A DNA stretch of 64,000 nt from CAYRAV01 sp964422365 (GTDB lineage Bacteria > Bacillota > Clostridia > Lachnospirales > Lachnospiraceae): positions 1 to 64,000 of the forward strand of contig CAYRAV010000011.1 of NCBI GenBank assembly GCA_964422365.1, read 5' to 3'. The position numbers were made by a program, and so were the translations under genes. The notes below the pieces were generated by a model. It worked only from the letters and a program-made list of their open reading frames with translations. It was not told where the DNA came from and did no database searches. This document shows, one piece after another, positions 8,606 through 17,177 of this stretch (position 1 is the first letter of the stretch; each line of letters begins with the position of its first letter).

Positions 8606-9091
8606 CTATCTCTTTTTCACATCCACATCTGTTACAAACCAAAGGAAAAGAAATGCTATGATTGCTATAATAAATACTTTACGTCCATTTCCACTTTGCA
8701 TTGTTTGAAATATCTTTCCCATAAAAGGGAAATGTATCGCTGCTACTTTTCCTTTTATCTCATCAAACGGAGTAGCACCATCTGCAGTTTGGTTGGCATC
8801 TCCCTGTGTATAAACCAGCTGCTGCCCGCTATCAATATCTATAATCCGATGTGTAATAGGTGTTCCTCCATTTTCCATTGTAATAACATCACCTATCTTT
8901 AGTGTATCTGCTGCTACTTTTTTTACATAAATTAAACTTCCTACCGGATAGGTCGGCTCCATACTTCCTGTTAATACATTATAAGGTTTATATCCTAAAA
9001 CCTTTGGTATAAAAAAGATGCCTCCCATTAAAACTATAATTACCAGCATAACAACCGATAACACAATATGTATTTTTTTTATTGCTCCCAT
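8606..9091 (-). CDS. sipW: SipW-type (ER-like) signal peptidase I
   Basis: A 161-residue membrane peptidase that cleaves signal peptides of TasA-like precursors. ATG 9091 follows GGGAGG; the longer frame to 9163 would overlap the upstream decarboxylase gene. One N-terminal helix (HIVLSVVMLVIIVLMGG) precedes the catalytic serine in TGSMEPTYPVGS (Ser43). The second catalytic residue is a histidine in PITHRI (His81) instead of lysine, which defines the archaeal/ER-type SipW group. A second helix ends the protein (KVFIIAIIAFLFLWFV). The gene lies 37 bases after the decarboxylase gene and about 750 bases before the fibre operon, whose products carry the matching processing signature. Confidence 0.9.
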   Translation of the reverse strand: MGAIKKIHIVLSVVMLVIIVLMGGIFFIPKVLGYKPYNVLTGSMEPTYPVGSLIYVKKVAADTLKIGDVITMENGGTPITHRIIDIDSGQQLVYTQGDANQTADGATPFDEIKGKVAAIHFPFMGKIFQTMQSGNGRKVFIIAIIAFLFLWFVTDVDVKKR

Positions 9092-9128
9092 AGTAATATT
9101 CCTCCCAAATTTTATCTCACTACAATGA

Positions 9129-10322
9129 TTATGACAGCCTTTTTTTAAAGTCATCATATCCAAATTGCTTCACCAGTTCTAATCCTCTGTCTACACTATG
9201 CAAATAAATGTGCGGCAGCGGCATCCCATTGAATGTATTATTTTTTACCATGCTGTAGATTGCCATGTCACAAAATAGCAGCTTGTCTCCTATATGAAGA
9301 GGATGCTCAAAACTATAGTCGCCTATGATATCACCTGCAAGGCAGGTTGGACCACCTAAACGATAACGATAATATTTCTCTGGTTGTGCTGCCGCCTCTT
9401 TTTCTTCTACTGCTCCAATGATATCCGGCCGGTATGGCATCTCTATCACGTCCGGCATATGACAGGCTGCAGATGTATCCAGTATTGCAATACACATTCC
9501 GTTTTCTACAATATCAAGTACTTCTGCTACAAGAAACCCTGCATTTAAAGCAATCGCTTCCCCTGGCTCCAGATAGACTTGCAGCTGATATTTTTCCTGA
9601 AAAAAATGAATACATTTTTCCAATACTGCAATATCATAATGTTCTTTTGTAATATGGTGTCCGCCGCCTAAATTTATCCATTTCATTTGCTTTAAATATC
9701 TTCCAAACTTTTTGTCTACAATCTGAATGGTCCGCTCTAGTACGTCTGCTCCCTGCTCACACATAGTATGAAAATGCAGTCCTTCTATACCTTCTAGCAG
9801 ATGATCACTTATTTTTTCCAGTTGTTCCAATGTAATGCCAAGACGTGAACCCGTTATGCAGGGATTGTAGATATCGGTTTCTATCTCTGCATATTCTGGA
9901 TTAATTCGAAGTCCACAACTTATTTTTCTATGAACAGTGAGAATTCTTTGTTTATATTTTTCCCATTGTGCTTTAGAATTAAAAACAATATGGTCTGCTA
10001 TCTCTAATAACTCTTCTATATCTTTCTCTTTATAAGCTGGACAATACACATGTACTTCCCCGTTTTCCATCTCTTCTCTGCCTAATCTTGCTTCATACAA
10101 GCCACTGGCAGTTGTTCCAGTCAAATATTTCCCAATGAGTGGATACACAGAAAACATAGAAAATGCTTTCTGTGCCAACAAAATTTTAGCACCAGTCCGC
10201 TTCATCACCCCTGATAGTACCTGTAAGTTTTTCTCTAATAATTCTGTACTCACAATATAAGAAGGAGTTGCTGCTTTCTGACAATACTCTGCCATTTTGT
10301 GTTCTATATTATTCTGTTTCAT
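9129..10322 (-). CDS. nspC: carboxynorspermidine/carboxyspermidine decarboxylase
   Basis: A PLP-dependent fold-III decarboxylase that removes the carboxyl group of carboxyspermidine (or carboxynorspermidine) in the last step of the aspartate-semialdehyde route. From ATG 10322 it has 397 residues. Lys52 in LLAQKAFS is the PLP lysine. GLHFHTMCEQ, NLGGGHHI, LEPGEAIAL and DTSAACHMPDVIEMPYRP are family motifs. In-frame ATGs at 10364 and 10373 exist, but they fall inside a repeat element (10349-10617), so the extra 17 residues are probably not native. The ribosome site is weak for either choice. The repeat separates it from the dehydrogenase gene; sipW follows. Confidence 0.88.
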   Translation of the reverse strand: MKQNNIEHKMAEYCQKAATPSYIVSTELLEKNLQVLSGVMKRTGAKILLAQKAFSMFSVYPLIGKYLTGTTASGLYEARLGREEMENGEVHVYCPAYKEKDIEELLEIADHIVFNSKAQWEKYKQRILTVHRKISCGLRINPEYAEIETDIYNPCITGSRLGITLEQLEKISDHLLEGIEGLHFHTMCEQGADVLERTIQIVDKKFGRYLKQMKWINLGGGHHITKEHYDIAVLEKCIHFFQEKYQLQVYLEPGEAIALNAGFLVAEVLDIVENGMCIAILDTSAACHMPDVIEMPYRPDIIGAVEEKEAAAQPEKYYRYRLGGPTCLAGDIIGDYSFEHPLHIGDKLLFCDMAIYSMVKNNTFNGMPLPHIYLHSVDRGLELVKQFGYDDFKKRLS

Positions 10323-10348
10323 ATTCTCACACTTTCTTAGGATACATT

Positions 10349-10617
10349 GTAACAATTCAGCCATTCCATTCATACCTTATTTTCAGTAGAAAGCACATCT
10401 ATTGCGGTTGTCCAAATTAGTATTATTTCCCAGAATGGACATTCATTACCAAAAAAATTTACAGTTTGGCTGAGAACACAATAGAACATAAGCCTCTATT
10501 GTAAAGAATTATTCATGTCGGGTATCTGCCCTATAGAAACAGTTGTACAATATGCCCTTAGTGAGCAAACTCCCATGTGCATATTGCACAATTGCTTCTG
10601 CATGGCTGAACCATTAT
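10349..10617. repeat. family B' miniature repeat
   Basis: The element begins GTAACAATTCAGCCAT and ends with the near-inverted ATGGCTGAACCATTAT. The left part (CATTCATACCT, TTTTCAG, AAAGCACATCT) is shared with copies at 31477-31600 and 36784-37004. The right part (TTCTGCATGGCTGAAC) is shared with family B ends at 60393 and 61993. It fills the 326-base gap between the dehydrogenase and decarboxylase genes and reaches the nspC ribosome-site region. Confidence 0.7.
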
Positions 10618-10648
10618 GATACATTACGTTTTACCAGATATCCATGTA

Positions 10649-11884
10649 TCAGTCTACCAGTTCCGGTTCAAAACTTTCTTTCCATGGCAGTCCAAATTCA
10701 TTTAATGCTTCCATAAATGGATCCGGATCAAATTCTTCTATATTATACACTCCTGGTTTCTTCCATTTTCCTGTCATTACCATCATTGCACCAAGCATGG
10801 CAGGCACACCTGTCGTATATGAAATTGCCTGTGAACCAACTTCTTTGTAACATTCCTGATGGTCACATACATTATAGAGATAATATGTCTTATCTCTGCC
10901 ATCCTTCTTTCCCTGGAAGATACATCCTATATTAGTCTTTCCAACTGTTCTTGGTCCTAAACTTGCAGGATCCGGCAGCACAGCTTTTAAAAACTGTAAT
11001 GGTACAATTTGCTTTCCTTCAAATTCTATTGGTTCAATTGATGTCATTCCTACATTTTCCAGACATTTTAAATGTGTCAAATAACTTTGCCCAAAAGTCA
11101 TGAAGAATCGTATTCTTTTAATGCCTGTGATATTCAGCCCTAAAGATTCTAATTCTTCATGATGTAATAAATACATATCCTTCTTGCCTATTTCAGGAAA
11201 GTTATATACTCTCTTAATCTCCATCGGTTTTGTTTCTATCCATTTTCCTTCTTCCCAGTAACTTCCGTTGGCACTTACTTCGCGGATATTGATTTCAGGG
11301 TTAAAGTTTGTTGCGAATGGATATCCATGATCTCCTGCATTGCAGTCAAGAATATCAATGTAGTTGATTTCATCAAATTCATGTTTTAATGCATATGCTG
11401 AAAATACACCTGTTACTCCTGGGTCAAATCCGCTTCCCAGCAACGCAGTAATACCAGCCTTCTCAAATTTTTCACGGTATTCCCACTGCCATTTATATTC
11501 AAACTTTGCGGTATCTAATGGTTCATAATTAGCAGTATCCACATAATCGGTTTTTGTTTCTAAACAAGCTTCCATAATGGTCAAATCCTGATAAGGCAGT
11601 GCTAAATTGATTACAATATCCGGTTCCACTTTACGGATTAATGCTGTTAATTCCTCCACATGGTCTGCATCTACCTGTGCTGTTGTAATTTTAGCAGGTT
11701 TTTCTCCATTACATTTTCCTTCTGGTGTTTTCTGCCATTGCTCTAATTTTTCTTTTAATGCATCACATTTTGATTTTGTTCTGCTTGCAATACAGATTTC
11801 TTCAAATACCTTTGAATTCTGGCAGCATTTGTGTACTGCAACACTTGAAACTCCACCTGCTCCAATGATTAGTGCTTTTCCCAT
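10649..11884 (-). CDS. carboxynorspermidine/carboxyspermidine dehydrogenase (saccharopine dehydrogenase family)
   Basis: A 411-residue NADPH-dependent enzyme that joins aspartate semialdehyde to a diamine to form carboxyspermidine or carboxynorspermidine. ATG 11884 follows AAGGAGG; an upstream in-frame start at 11929 would bury that site. The N-terminal Rossmann motif is GAGGVSSVAVHK. Family features include the substrate-loop region TDYVDTANYEP, GSGFDPGVTGVFSAYA, and the C-terminal YNVCDHQECYKE and SYTTGVPAMLGA. It lies between agmatinase and the matching decarboxylase gene, so the product would be spermidine (from putrescine) or norspermidine (from diaminopropane). Which diamine is used cannot be told from sequence. 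Confidence 0.88.
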   Translation of the reverse strand: MGKALIIGAGGVSSVAVHKCCQNSKVFEEICIASRTKSKCDALKEKLEQWQKTPEGKCNGEKPAKITTAQVDADHVEELTALIRKVEPDIVINLALPYQDLTIMEACLETKTDYVDTANYEPLDTAKFEYKWQWEYREKFEKAGITALLGSGFDPGVTGVFSAYALKHEFDEINYIDILDCNAGDHGYPFATNFNPEINIREVSANGSYWEEGKWIETKPMEIKRVYNFPEIGKKDMYLLHHEELESLGLNITGIKRIRFFMTFGQSYLTHLKCLENVGMTSIEPIEFEGKQIVPLQFLKAVLPDPASLGPRTVGKTNIGCIFQGKKDGRDKTYYLYNVCDHQECYKEVGSQAISYTTGVPAMLGAMMVMTGKWKKPGVYNIEEFDPDPFMEALNEFGLPWKESFEPELVD

Positions 11885-11931
11885 AATAAAATATGCCTCC
11901 TTTTTCTTTGCTTTTCTTTGTTGAATCAATT

Positions 11932-12780
11932 TTATATTGCCAGCAGGATTTCCCGCAATAGTTTACATGCCAATGCTGTTGAGGCTCCTGTCTGGTCATA
12001 TGGCGGTGATAATTCATTCATATCCATTGCCACAATATTTAACTTAGATACTTTCAAAACTGCATCTAATAATTGCATAAATGATACCCCGCCTGCTTCT
12101 GGTGTCCCTGTTCCCGGAAATTCTGATGGATCCAATACATCCAAATCCAATGTGAAATATACTGGTACATTGTCTGTTTTTAATTTTTCTACTGTTTCTT
12201 CTAATGTATCAAAATTAAATTTACAGGTAACCACATGTTTCTTGCCCCACTGAAATTCTTCTCTGTCTCCGCTTCTTATACCAAACTGGTATATTTTCCC
12301 ATCTCCTACCAAATCATGACATCGATGCATGACTGTGGCATGAGAGAGATGTACTCCAAGATATTCTTCTCTTAAATCTGCATGAGCATCAAAATGAATA
12401 ATATGCAGATTAGGATATTTTTTTATTGCTGCTCTGACTGCTCCTAATGTCACTAAATGTTCTCCGCCTATCATAAATGGTTTTTTTCCATCCTCTAAAA
12501 TAGCTGCTGTCATTTTCCCGATTTCCTCTAATGCCATATCAGGTGCTCCAAAAGGAAGTTCTAAATCCCCTGCATCAAAAATCTCCATATCCATTAAATC
12601 CTTGTCCTGATATGGACTATAAGTTTCTATTCCATAACTTTCGTTTCGAATAGCTGCACTTGCAAAACGGGTTCCCGGACGATAAGAAGTTGTACTGTCA
12701 AAAGGTGCGCCAAATAATACTATTCTGCTATCTTTATATTTTGCTTCACAGCCAATAAACGTGTGTATATTTCTATGCAT
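11932..12780 (-). CDS. speB: agmatinase-type ureohydrolase
   Basis: A 282-residue binuclear manganese hydrolase of the arginase/agmatinase family, expected to split agmatine into putrescine and urea. The metal ligands are visible: GGEH (His108), FDAHADLR (131-135) and LDLDVLDPS (Asp212, Asp214). SHATVMHRC and the C-terminal MDMNELSPPYDQTG fit agmatinases. The ATG overlaps the end of speE by 8 bases, so the two are translationally coupled. Because it sits next to an aminopropyltransferase, it could instead act on N1-aminopropylagmatine, as in some thermophiles; sequence alone does not decide. Confidence 0.92.
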   Translation of the reverse strand: MHRNIHTFIGCEAKYKDSRIVLFGAPFDSTTSYRPGTRFASAAIRNESYGIETYSPYQDKDLMDMEIFDAGDLELPFGAPDMALEEIGKMTAAILEDGKKPFMIGGEHLVTLGAVRAAIKKYPNLHIIHFDAHADLREEYLGVHLSHATVMHRCHDLVGDGKIYQFGIRSGDREEFQWGKKHVVTCKFNFDTLEETVEKLKTDNVPVYFTLDLDVLDPSEFPGTGTPEAGGVSFMQLLDAVLKVSKLNIVAMDMNELSPPYDQTGASTALACKLLREILLAI

Positions 12781-13621
12781 TTTTTAATAGCTCCTTTACA
12801 TAGTTTGGTATTGCAAATGCTCCCTTGTGTAACTGGGTATTATAATATTTTGTTTCTAATCCCAGCTGCTCCCACTGTTCCGCTTTCACATCCTCTATAG
12901 GATGAAGGCCTTTTGATGCAAAACCGAAAAGCCAGTGTCCTGATGGATAGGTTGGAATGTGCATCTGATATACTGTACTAACCGGAAATACAGCACTAAT
13001 ATTCTTATGTGCCCGTTTCATGGATTTTGCATCTTCTTCATAAAAGGGGCTTTCATGCTGGTTAATTAGTATTCCATCCTTCCTTAATGCCTTGTAGCAA
13101 TTGCCATAAAATTCTCTTGTAAATAGTCCTTCTCCTGGTCCAAACGGATCTGTAGAATCTACAATAATCAAATCATATTCTTCACTGTGTTTTCTTACAA
13201 AACGCAGTCCATCTTCATAGTATATATGAAGACGCTCATCTTCTAATTTACATGCTGTCTGAGGAAGATGTTCCCTGCATGCCTGTACTACTTCTTCATC
13301 AATTTCCACCATATCAATATGCTGAATAGTTTTATACTTTGTAAGCTCCCGAATGGTTCCTCCATCACCCGCACCAATTACCAGTATCTTTTTAATGTTG
13401 GGATTGACTGCCATTGGCACATGAGTAATCATTTCATGATAGATGAATTCGTCTTTCTCTGTTAACATCAGATATCCGTCCAATGTCAGTATTTTTCCAA
13501 ATTCTTTTGTTTCAAATATATCTATCTCCTGATATCTGCTTTTCCGGCTTACTATCTGTTTCTCCACTTTAATACTGAATTTTACATTTGGAGTATGTTT
13601 TTCCGTAAACCATAATTCCAT
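12773..13621 (-). CDS. speE: spermidine synthase (aminopropyltransferase)
   Basis: A 282-residue enzyme that transfers the aminopropyl group of decarboxylated SAM to putrescine or another amine. The nucleotide-binding GAGDGG is at 83-88, the MVEIDEEV acidic strand at 104-111, YYEDGLRF at 134-141 and the catalytic DSTDP at 155-159. GFASKG and YPSGHW near the C-terminus are family-typical. AGGTGTCATA precedes the ATG. It lies 91 bases after speA and overlaps speB. It depends on speD, which is present at the head of the same operon. Confidence 0.93.
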   Translation of the reverse strand: MELWFTEKHTPNVKFSIKVEKQIVSRKSRYQEIDIFETKEFGKILTLDGYLMLTEKDEFIYHEMITHVPMAVNPNIKKILVIGAGDGGTIRELTKYKTIQHIDMVEIDEEVVQACREHLPQTACKLEDERLHIYYEDGLRFVRKHSEEYDLIIVDSTDPFGPGEGLFTREFYGNCYKALRKDGILINQHESPFYEEDAKSMKRAHKNISAVFPVSTVYQMHIPTYPSGHWLFGFASKGLHPIEDVKAEQWEQLGLETKYYNTQLHKGAFAIPNYVKELLKNA

Positions 13622-13696
13622 TATGACACCTCCGTTTTTTATTTAATGTCAGGTAATTGCTTATTACTCTAATGTATGTTTGTATTACGGTTCAGC

Positions 13697-13716
13697 AATT
13701 TTAAAACACGCTCTAA
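13697..13716. repeat. family A end remnant supplying the speA stop codon
   Basis: AATTTTAAAACACGCTCTAA matches the family A right end (AATTTTCAAACACGCTCTAG) at 18 of 20 bases. On the minus strand its first bases give the TAG stop of speA (13713-13715). GGTTCAGC, a family B fragment, adjoins it. Confidence 0.6.
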
Positions 13717-15170
13717 TCCCTTTCATACACTACATTAATTTGTTCCACTGCCATGTCCTGAGTCCCTGTCATAAGACATCCTTTTTCTTTGGCATATACA
13801 ATATAATGAATGATTTCTGAGGTTATCAGTTCTCCTGGTGCCAAAATAGGAATTCCCGGTGGATAACACATAACAAATTCTCCACACACCATGTCTTCAC
13901 TTTTTTCTATGGGCAGCATCTTTTTTTCACTATAAAATGCTTCCTGCGGTGCCATTACCACCTTAGGATTAATATACTCATGATCAAACATGCCGGTTCT
14001 GTTTTTTTGATGAAGACGTTTGATTTCTGATAAAGCTGATATTAACCGTTCTATTTCAAGATTCCTGTCTCCTGCTGATACAATAGCAAGTATATTTCCT
14101 ATATCGCCAAATTCTATCTGGATTCCGTAATCATCTCTTAATAAGTCATAAACTTCTATTCCTGCCAGACCAATATTACAGGTATGAACAGATAATTTTG
14201 TTCTGTCAAATGCAAAAATAGTATCACCATTTTCCAGCTCTTCTGCAAATGCATAATATCCACCTAGTTTGTTAATTTCTTCTCTGGCATATTCTGCAAA
14301 TTCTACTGTCTTTTGGAACATTTCTTTTCCATTCAGGCTTAAATTCTTTCTTGCAATGTCCAAAGAAGACATCAGAAGATAGGAACCACTGGTAGTCTGT
14401 GTTAAATTAATGACCTGCCTTACATAATCTGCATTCATGGCTGGTCCACATAGTAATATAGAACTTTGTGTCAGTGAACCTCCAGTTTTATGCATGCTGA
14501 CTGCCGCCATATCTGCCCCTGCTGCCATAGCACTTACCGGCATATCTTCCCCAAAATAAAAGTGGGTGCCATGTGCTTCATCTACTAATACCATCATATC
14601 TGCTTTATGTGCCAGTTCTACAATTTTTTTCAAGTCAGAACAGATACCATAGTAGGTTGGGTTGTTTACCATAACTGCTTTGGCATCCGGATTATGCAGG
14701 ATTGCCTGTTCTACATCTTTTACTGACATTCCTAACGGGATACCTAATTGTCTATTGGTTCCCGGGTCTATATATACTGGCAGTGCACCACAGACTACTA
14801 ATGCATTAATTGCACTTCTATGTACATTTCTTGGCATAATAACCTTGTCACCTCTTTGACAGGTAGACATAATCATCGCCTGTACGGCAGCAGTTGTTCC
14901 ATTCACAATAAAAAATGCTTCTTTTGCACCAAATGCATCTGCTGCTAATTCTTGTGCTTCTTTTATGACTGAAACCGGATGGCAAAGGTTATCTAAAGGT
15001 TTCATAGAATTGACATCTATTTTTAATGTGGTTTCTCCTAAAAAATGCTTCAATTCTTTGTTACCTCTACCCCCTTTATGCCCTGGAACGTCAAAATGTG
15101 CCATCCGTTCCAAACGATGATTCTCTAACGCCTCTTGTAATGGCATACGCTTTTGAAGCTCTATATTCAT
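13713..15170 (-). CDS. speA: arginine decarboxylase (Orn/Lys/Arg decarboxylase family, aspartate-aminotransferase fold)
   Basis: A 485-residue PLP enzyme of the B. subtilis SpeA type that converts arginine to agmatine, the entry step of the operon. ATG 15170 follows GGAGG with 8-base spacing; the longer in-frame start at 15197 is not needed. Motifs in order: HFDVPGHKGG (26-34), FIVNGTTAAVQA (87-98), DEAHGTH (197-203) and SMHKTGGSLTQSS with the PLP lysine at 228. The C-terminal domain has PPGIPILAPGE. Lysine or ornithine as substrate cannot be excluded, but agmatinase in the operon supports arginine. The stop codon lies in a repeat remnant, so the last residues may have been altered. Confidence 0.9.
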   Translation of the reverse strand: MNIELQKRMPLQEALENHRLERMAHFDVPGHKGGRGNKELKHFLGETTLKIDVNSMKPLDNLCHPVSVIKEAQELAADAFGAKEAFFIVNGTTAAVQAMIMSTCQRGDKVIMPRNVHRSAINALVVCGALPVYIDPGTNRQLGIPLGMSVKDVEQAILHNPDAKAVMVNNPTYYGICSDLKKIVELAHKADMMVLVDEAHGTHFYFGEDMPVSAMAAGADMAAVSMHKTGGSLTQSSILLCGPAMNADYVRQVINLTQTTSGSYLLMSSLDIARKNLSLNGKEMFQKTVEFAEYAREEINKLGGYYAFAEELENGDTIFAFDRTKLSVHTCNIGLAGIEVYDLLRDDYGIQIEFGDIGNILAIVSAGDRNLEIERLISALSEIKRLHQKNRTGMFDHEYINPKVVMAPQEAFYSEKKMLPIEKSEDMVCGEFVMCYPPGIPILAPGELITSEIIHYIVYAKEKGCLMTGTQDMAVEQINVVYERD

Positions 15171-15216
15171 GTTTCTTTCCTCCATAAATAAAGTCACTGC
15201 AGCGACTACTTACACA

Positions 15217-16047
15217 TTAAAAAATATTTGCCCCGCTGAATATTTCTATCATTTCTTTTCTAAGACTTTCTATAATTTCTTTTTGTCTTTCTTCTGGTAT
15301 ATTATTGACAGTTGTATTAAATAAATAATTTTGTAATTCAATCTCTTTTATAAGCATCTTCGTATGAAAAATATTAGACTGGTACACATTTACATCAATT
15401 GCTTCATATTTTTTTAACATTTCTTCGCTAATATAATCCTGTACAGATGTTATTTTATGGTCTATAAAACACTTTTTTCCTAATATGTCCCTTGTAAATC
15501 CTCTTACACGATAATCAATGGTAATAATATCTGAATCAAAACTTCCAATTAAATAGTTCAGTGCATTTAAAGGAGATACTTCTCCACAAGTTGCCACATC
15601 AATATCTACACGAAAAGTAGAAATTGCCTTCTGTGGGTGATATTCCGGAAATGTATGTACTGTTACATGACTTTTATCTAAATGTGCATGTATCATATCT
15701 TTATTGCCTGCTAATATCCCTTTGTTATCTGCCAGTATTCCCTTGTTACAAGAAGTGTCAATATTCTCTTCTGAAATATTGTCTTCGGCAATTAACACAT
15801 TTACAGATGCTCCCTGCGGTTCGTAATCCTGTTTTGAAATATTTAAAATTCTTGCACCGATTACTTTTGTGACATCACACAAAATCTTTGTCAGACGCTC
15901 TGAGTTATATTGCTCATCAATATAGTTAATATATTCTTTCTGTGCTTTCTCACTTTTTGCATAGCACACATCATAGATGTTAAAGCTAAGCGTCTTTGTG
16001 AGATTATTAAATCCATACAGAGTCAGTTTATCTTCCAACCTTAACAT
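15217..16047 (-). CDS. speD: S-adenosylmethionine decarboxylase proenzyme, E. coli type
   Basis: A 276-residue proenzyme that self-cleaves to a pyruvoyl enzyme making decarboxylated SAM. ATG 16047 follows AAGGG. The cleavage site is HLDKSHVTVHTFPE with the pyruvoyl-forming Ser126, followed by TFRVDIDVATCGEVSPL and YRVRGFTRD, as in the E. coli SpeD class. Just before the cleavage site (about 101-116) is a direct repeat, NKGILAD then NKGILAG, which looks like a small in-frame tandem duplication. It is first in the polyamine operon, behind a promoter at 16119-16147. Confidence 0.93.
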   Translation of the reverse strand: MLRLEDKLTLYGFNNLTKTLSFNIYDVCYAKSEKAQKEYINYIDEQYNSERLTKILCDVTKVIGARILNISKQDYEPQGASVNVLIAEDNISEENIDTSCNKGILADNKGILAGNKDMIHAHLDKSHVTVHTFPEYHPQKAISTFRVDIDVATCGEVSPLNALNYLIGSFDSDIITIDYRVRGFTRDILGKKCFIDHKITSVQDYISEEMLKKYEAIDVNVYQSNIFHTKMLIKEIELQNYLFNTTVNNIPEERQKEIIESLRKEMIEIFSGANIF

Positions 16048-16118
16048 CACACCCTTCTTTTAAAATATTTCATCCGCTCTTTGAAGGTATTACCAATACC
16101 TTTTTACACAGTATTCTT

Positions 16119-16147
16119 ATTATATATCCTATAACACATTTTTACAA
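16119..16147 (-). promoter_or_regulatory. predicted sigma-A promoter of the polyamine operon
   Basis: Minus strand TTGTAA, 17 bases, TATAAT, about 70 bases before speD. The leader contains a perfect small hairpin (AAGGTATT, GGT loop, AATACCTT; 16084-16102) without a following U-run, so attenuation is not evident. Confidence 0.55.
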
Positions 16148-16176
16148 GTAAAACCTTTGTTGTGAAATAAATTGTA

Positions 16177-16250
16177 GTAACAGTTCAGCCATGCAGAAAT
16201 AATGGTGCAAAGTGCATGTGACTATTCGCAGGCTAGAGCGTGTCTAAATT
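16177..16250. repeat. family B left end with a family A left end joined
   Basis: GTAACAGTTCAGCCATGCAG starts at 16177 and TGCAAAGTGCATGTG follows, as in other B ends. At 16232 it switches to GCTAGAGCGTGT, the family A left terminus. No right ends are present, so this is a truncated composite. Confidence 0.6.
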
Positions 16251-16268
16251 GTATAACTCAATCGTAAC

Positions 16269-16332
16269 CAGTTTTTATTTTTTTGTAATTTTCTCTTGTC
16301 TTTTTCTTAAAATGGCATTAAAATAAAAACTG
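16269..16332. repeat. 13-bp inverted repeat around a promoter
   Basis: CAGTTTTTATTTT (16269-16281) and its exact complement AAAATAAAAACTG (16320-16332) flank a promoter-like sequence. It could be an operator or a folded leader. The arms are A/T-rich, so part of the match could be chance. Confidence 0.3.
16296..16324 (+). promoter_or_regulatory. predicted sigma-A promoter of the lytic transglycosylase gene
   Basis: TTGTCT, 17 bases, TAAAAT, about 85 bases upstream of the ATG at 16408. The -10 hexamer overlaps the right arm of the inverted repeat at 16320-16332. Confidence 0.5.
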
Positions 16333-16407
16333 TGCGGTCTATCGTTACATCCGCATGAAAAGAAATCATACATCTACATAGAATTATATAGTTAGGGAGA
16401 GTGTAAC

Positions 16408-17094
16408 ATGGTTAATCAGATTGATTTATTTCAAACAAATGGAACTTTACTGTTAAGCCGTAATGATATTAATATTTCCAAAAGTACAGCTGCTAATGAG
16501 AGCGTAGATTTTCCTACTGTTTTGGATGCTGCTTATCATGCTTCTTCATCTACAGATACAGATTACAATGATTTGGAGGAAATCTTTGAAAGGGCTGCAC
16601 AGACTTATAATATATCTGTGGATTTATTAAAGGCTGTCGCAAAAGCGGAATCAGATTTTGATCCAAACTGCGTATCCTCCAGTGGTGCTATGGGTATTAT
16701 GCAGTTAATGCCGGGAACCGCCAAAGAACTTGGTGTAACAGATGCATTCGATCCGGAGCAGAATATTATGGGAGGAGCAAAATACCTTGCTGAAAATCTA
16801 AAAATATATAATGGAAATGTATCCCTTGCTCTGGCTGCATATAATGCAGGACGTGGAAATGTATCAAAATACGGAGGAATACCACCATTTAAGGAAACCC
16901 AGAACTATGTCCAAAAAATATTGGGCTATATGGGTGGAACTATTGATGTTCCTGACATAGCAGTAAACACATCTCAGATGGTATCGGCTGCAACAGATCA
17001 ACAATATCTGCTCAAGCAGCTGAAAAATGCTTCAGAGCAATTATCGTCACAATCTGCAATTTCATATACTTTATTAAATAATCTTGTTCTATAG
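16408..17094 (+). CDS. lytic transglycosylase, SLT domain (GH23)
   Basis: A 228-residue protein that should cleave the MurNAc-GlcNAc bond of peptidoglycan. GGGAGAG precedes ATG 16408. The SLT domain spans about 55-175, with catalytic Glu81 in AVAKAESDFDP, then GAMGIMQLMPGTAKELG, NIMGGAKYLAENL and ALAAYNAGRGNV. No signal peptide or membrane helix is visible; the first 50 residues are Ser/Thr/Asn-rich. Similar unsignalled proteins are exported with flagella or by other routes, but no flagellar genes are nearby. It stands alone on the plus strand between two minus-strand operons, with its own promoter and terminator. Confidence 0.88.
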   Translation: MVNQIDLFQTNGTLLLSRNDINISKSTAANESVDFPTVLDAAYHASSSTDTDYNDLEEIFERAAQTYNISVDLLKAVAKAESDFDPNCVSSSGAMGIMQLMPGTAKELGVTDAFDPEQNIMGGAKYLAENLKIYNGNVSLALAAYNAGRGNVSKYGGIPPFKETQNYVQKILGYMGGTIDVPDIAVNTSQMVSAATDQQYLLKQLKNASEQLSSQSAISYTLLNNLVL

Positions 17095-17106
17095 AAATCT
17101 CACCTT

Positions 17107-17177
17107 AGAGCGTGTTTGAAACAAAGCGGATATCGTGCATAAAACTTTCAAGTTTGTTTATGTACAATATCCGCTTT
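17107..17177 (+). terminator. hairpin terminator beginning with a family A end
   Basis: AGAGCGTGTTTGAAA, a family A left end, lies 12 bases after the transglycosylase stop. A long hairpin follows (AAAGCGGATAT 17123-17133 with ATATCCGCTTT 17167-17177, plus inner pairing GTGCATAAA/TTTATGTAC), then TTGTATT. Confidence 0.6.

Noticed and set aside
9092..9163. Longer N-terminus for SipW
   Set aside because: It would overlap the end of the decarboxylase gene, and the ATG at 9091 has GGGAGG.
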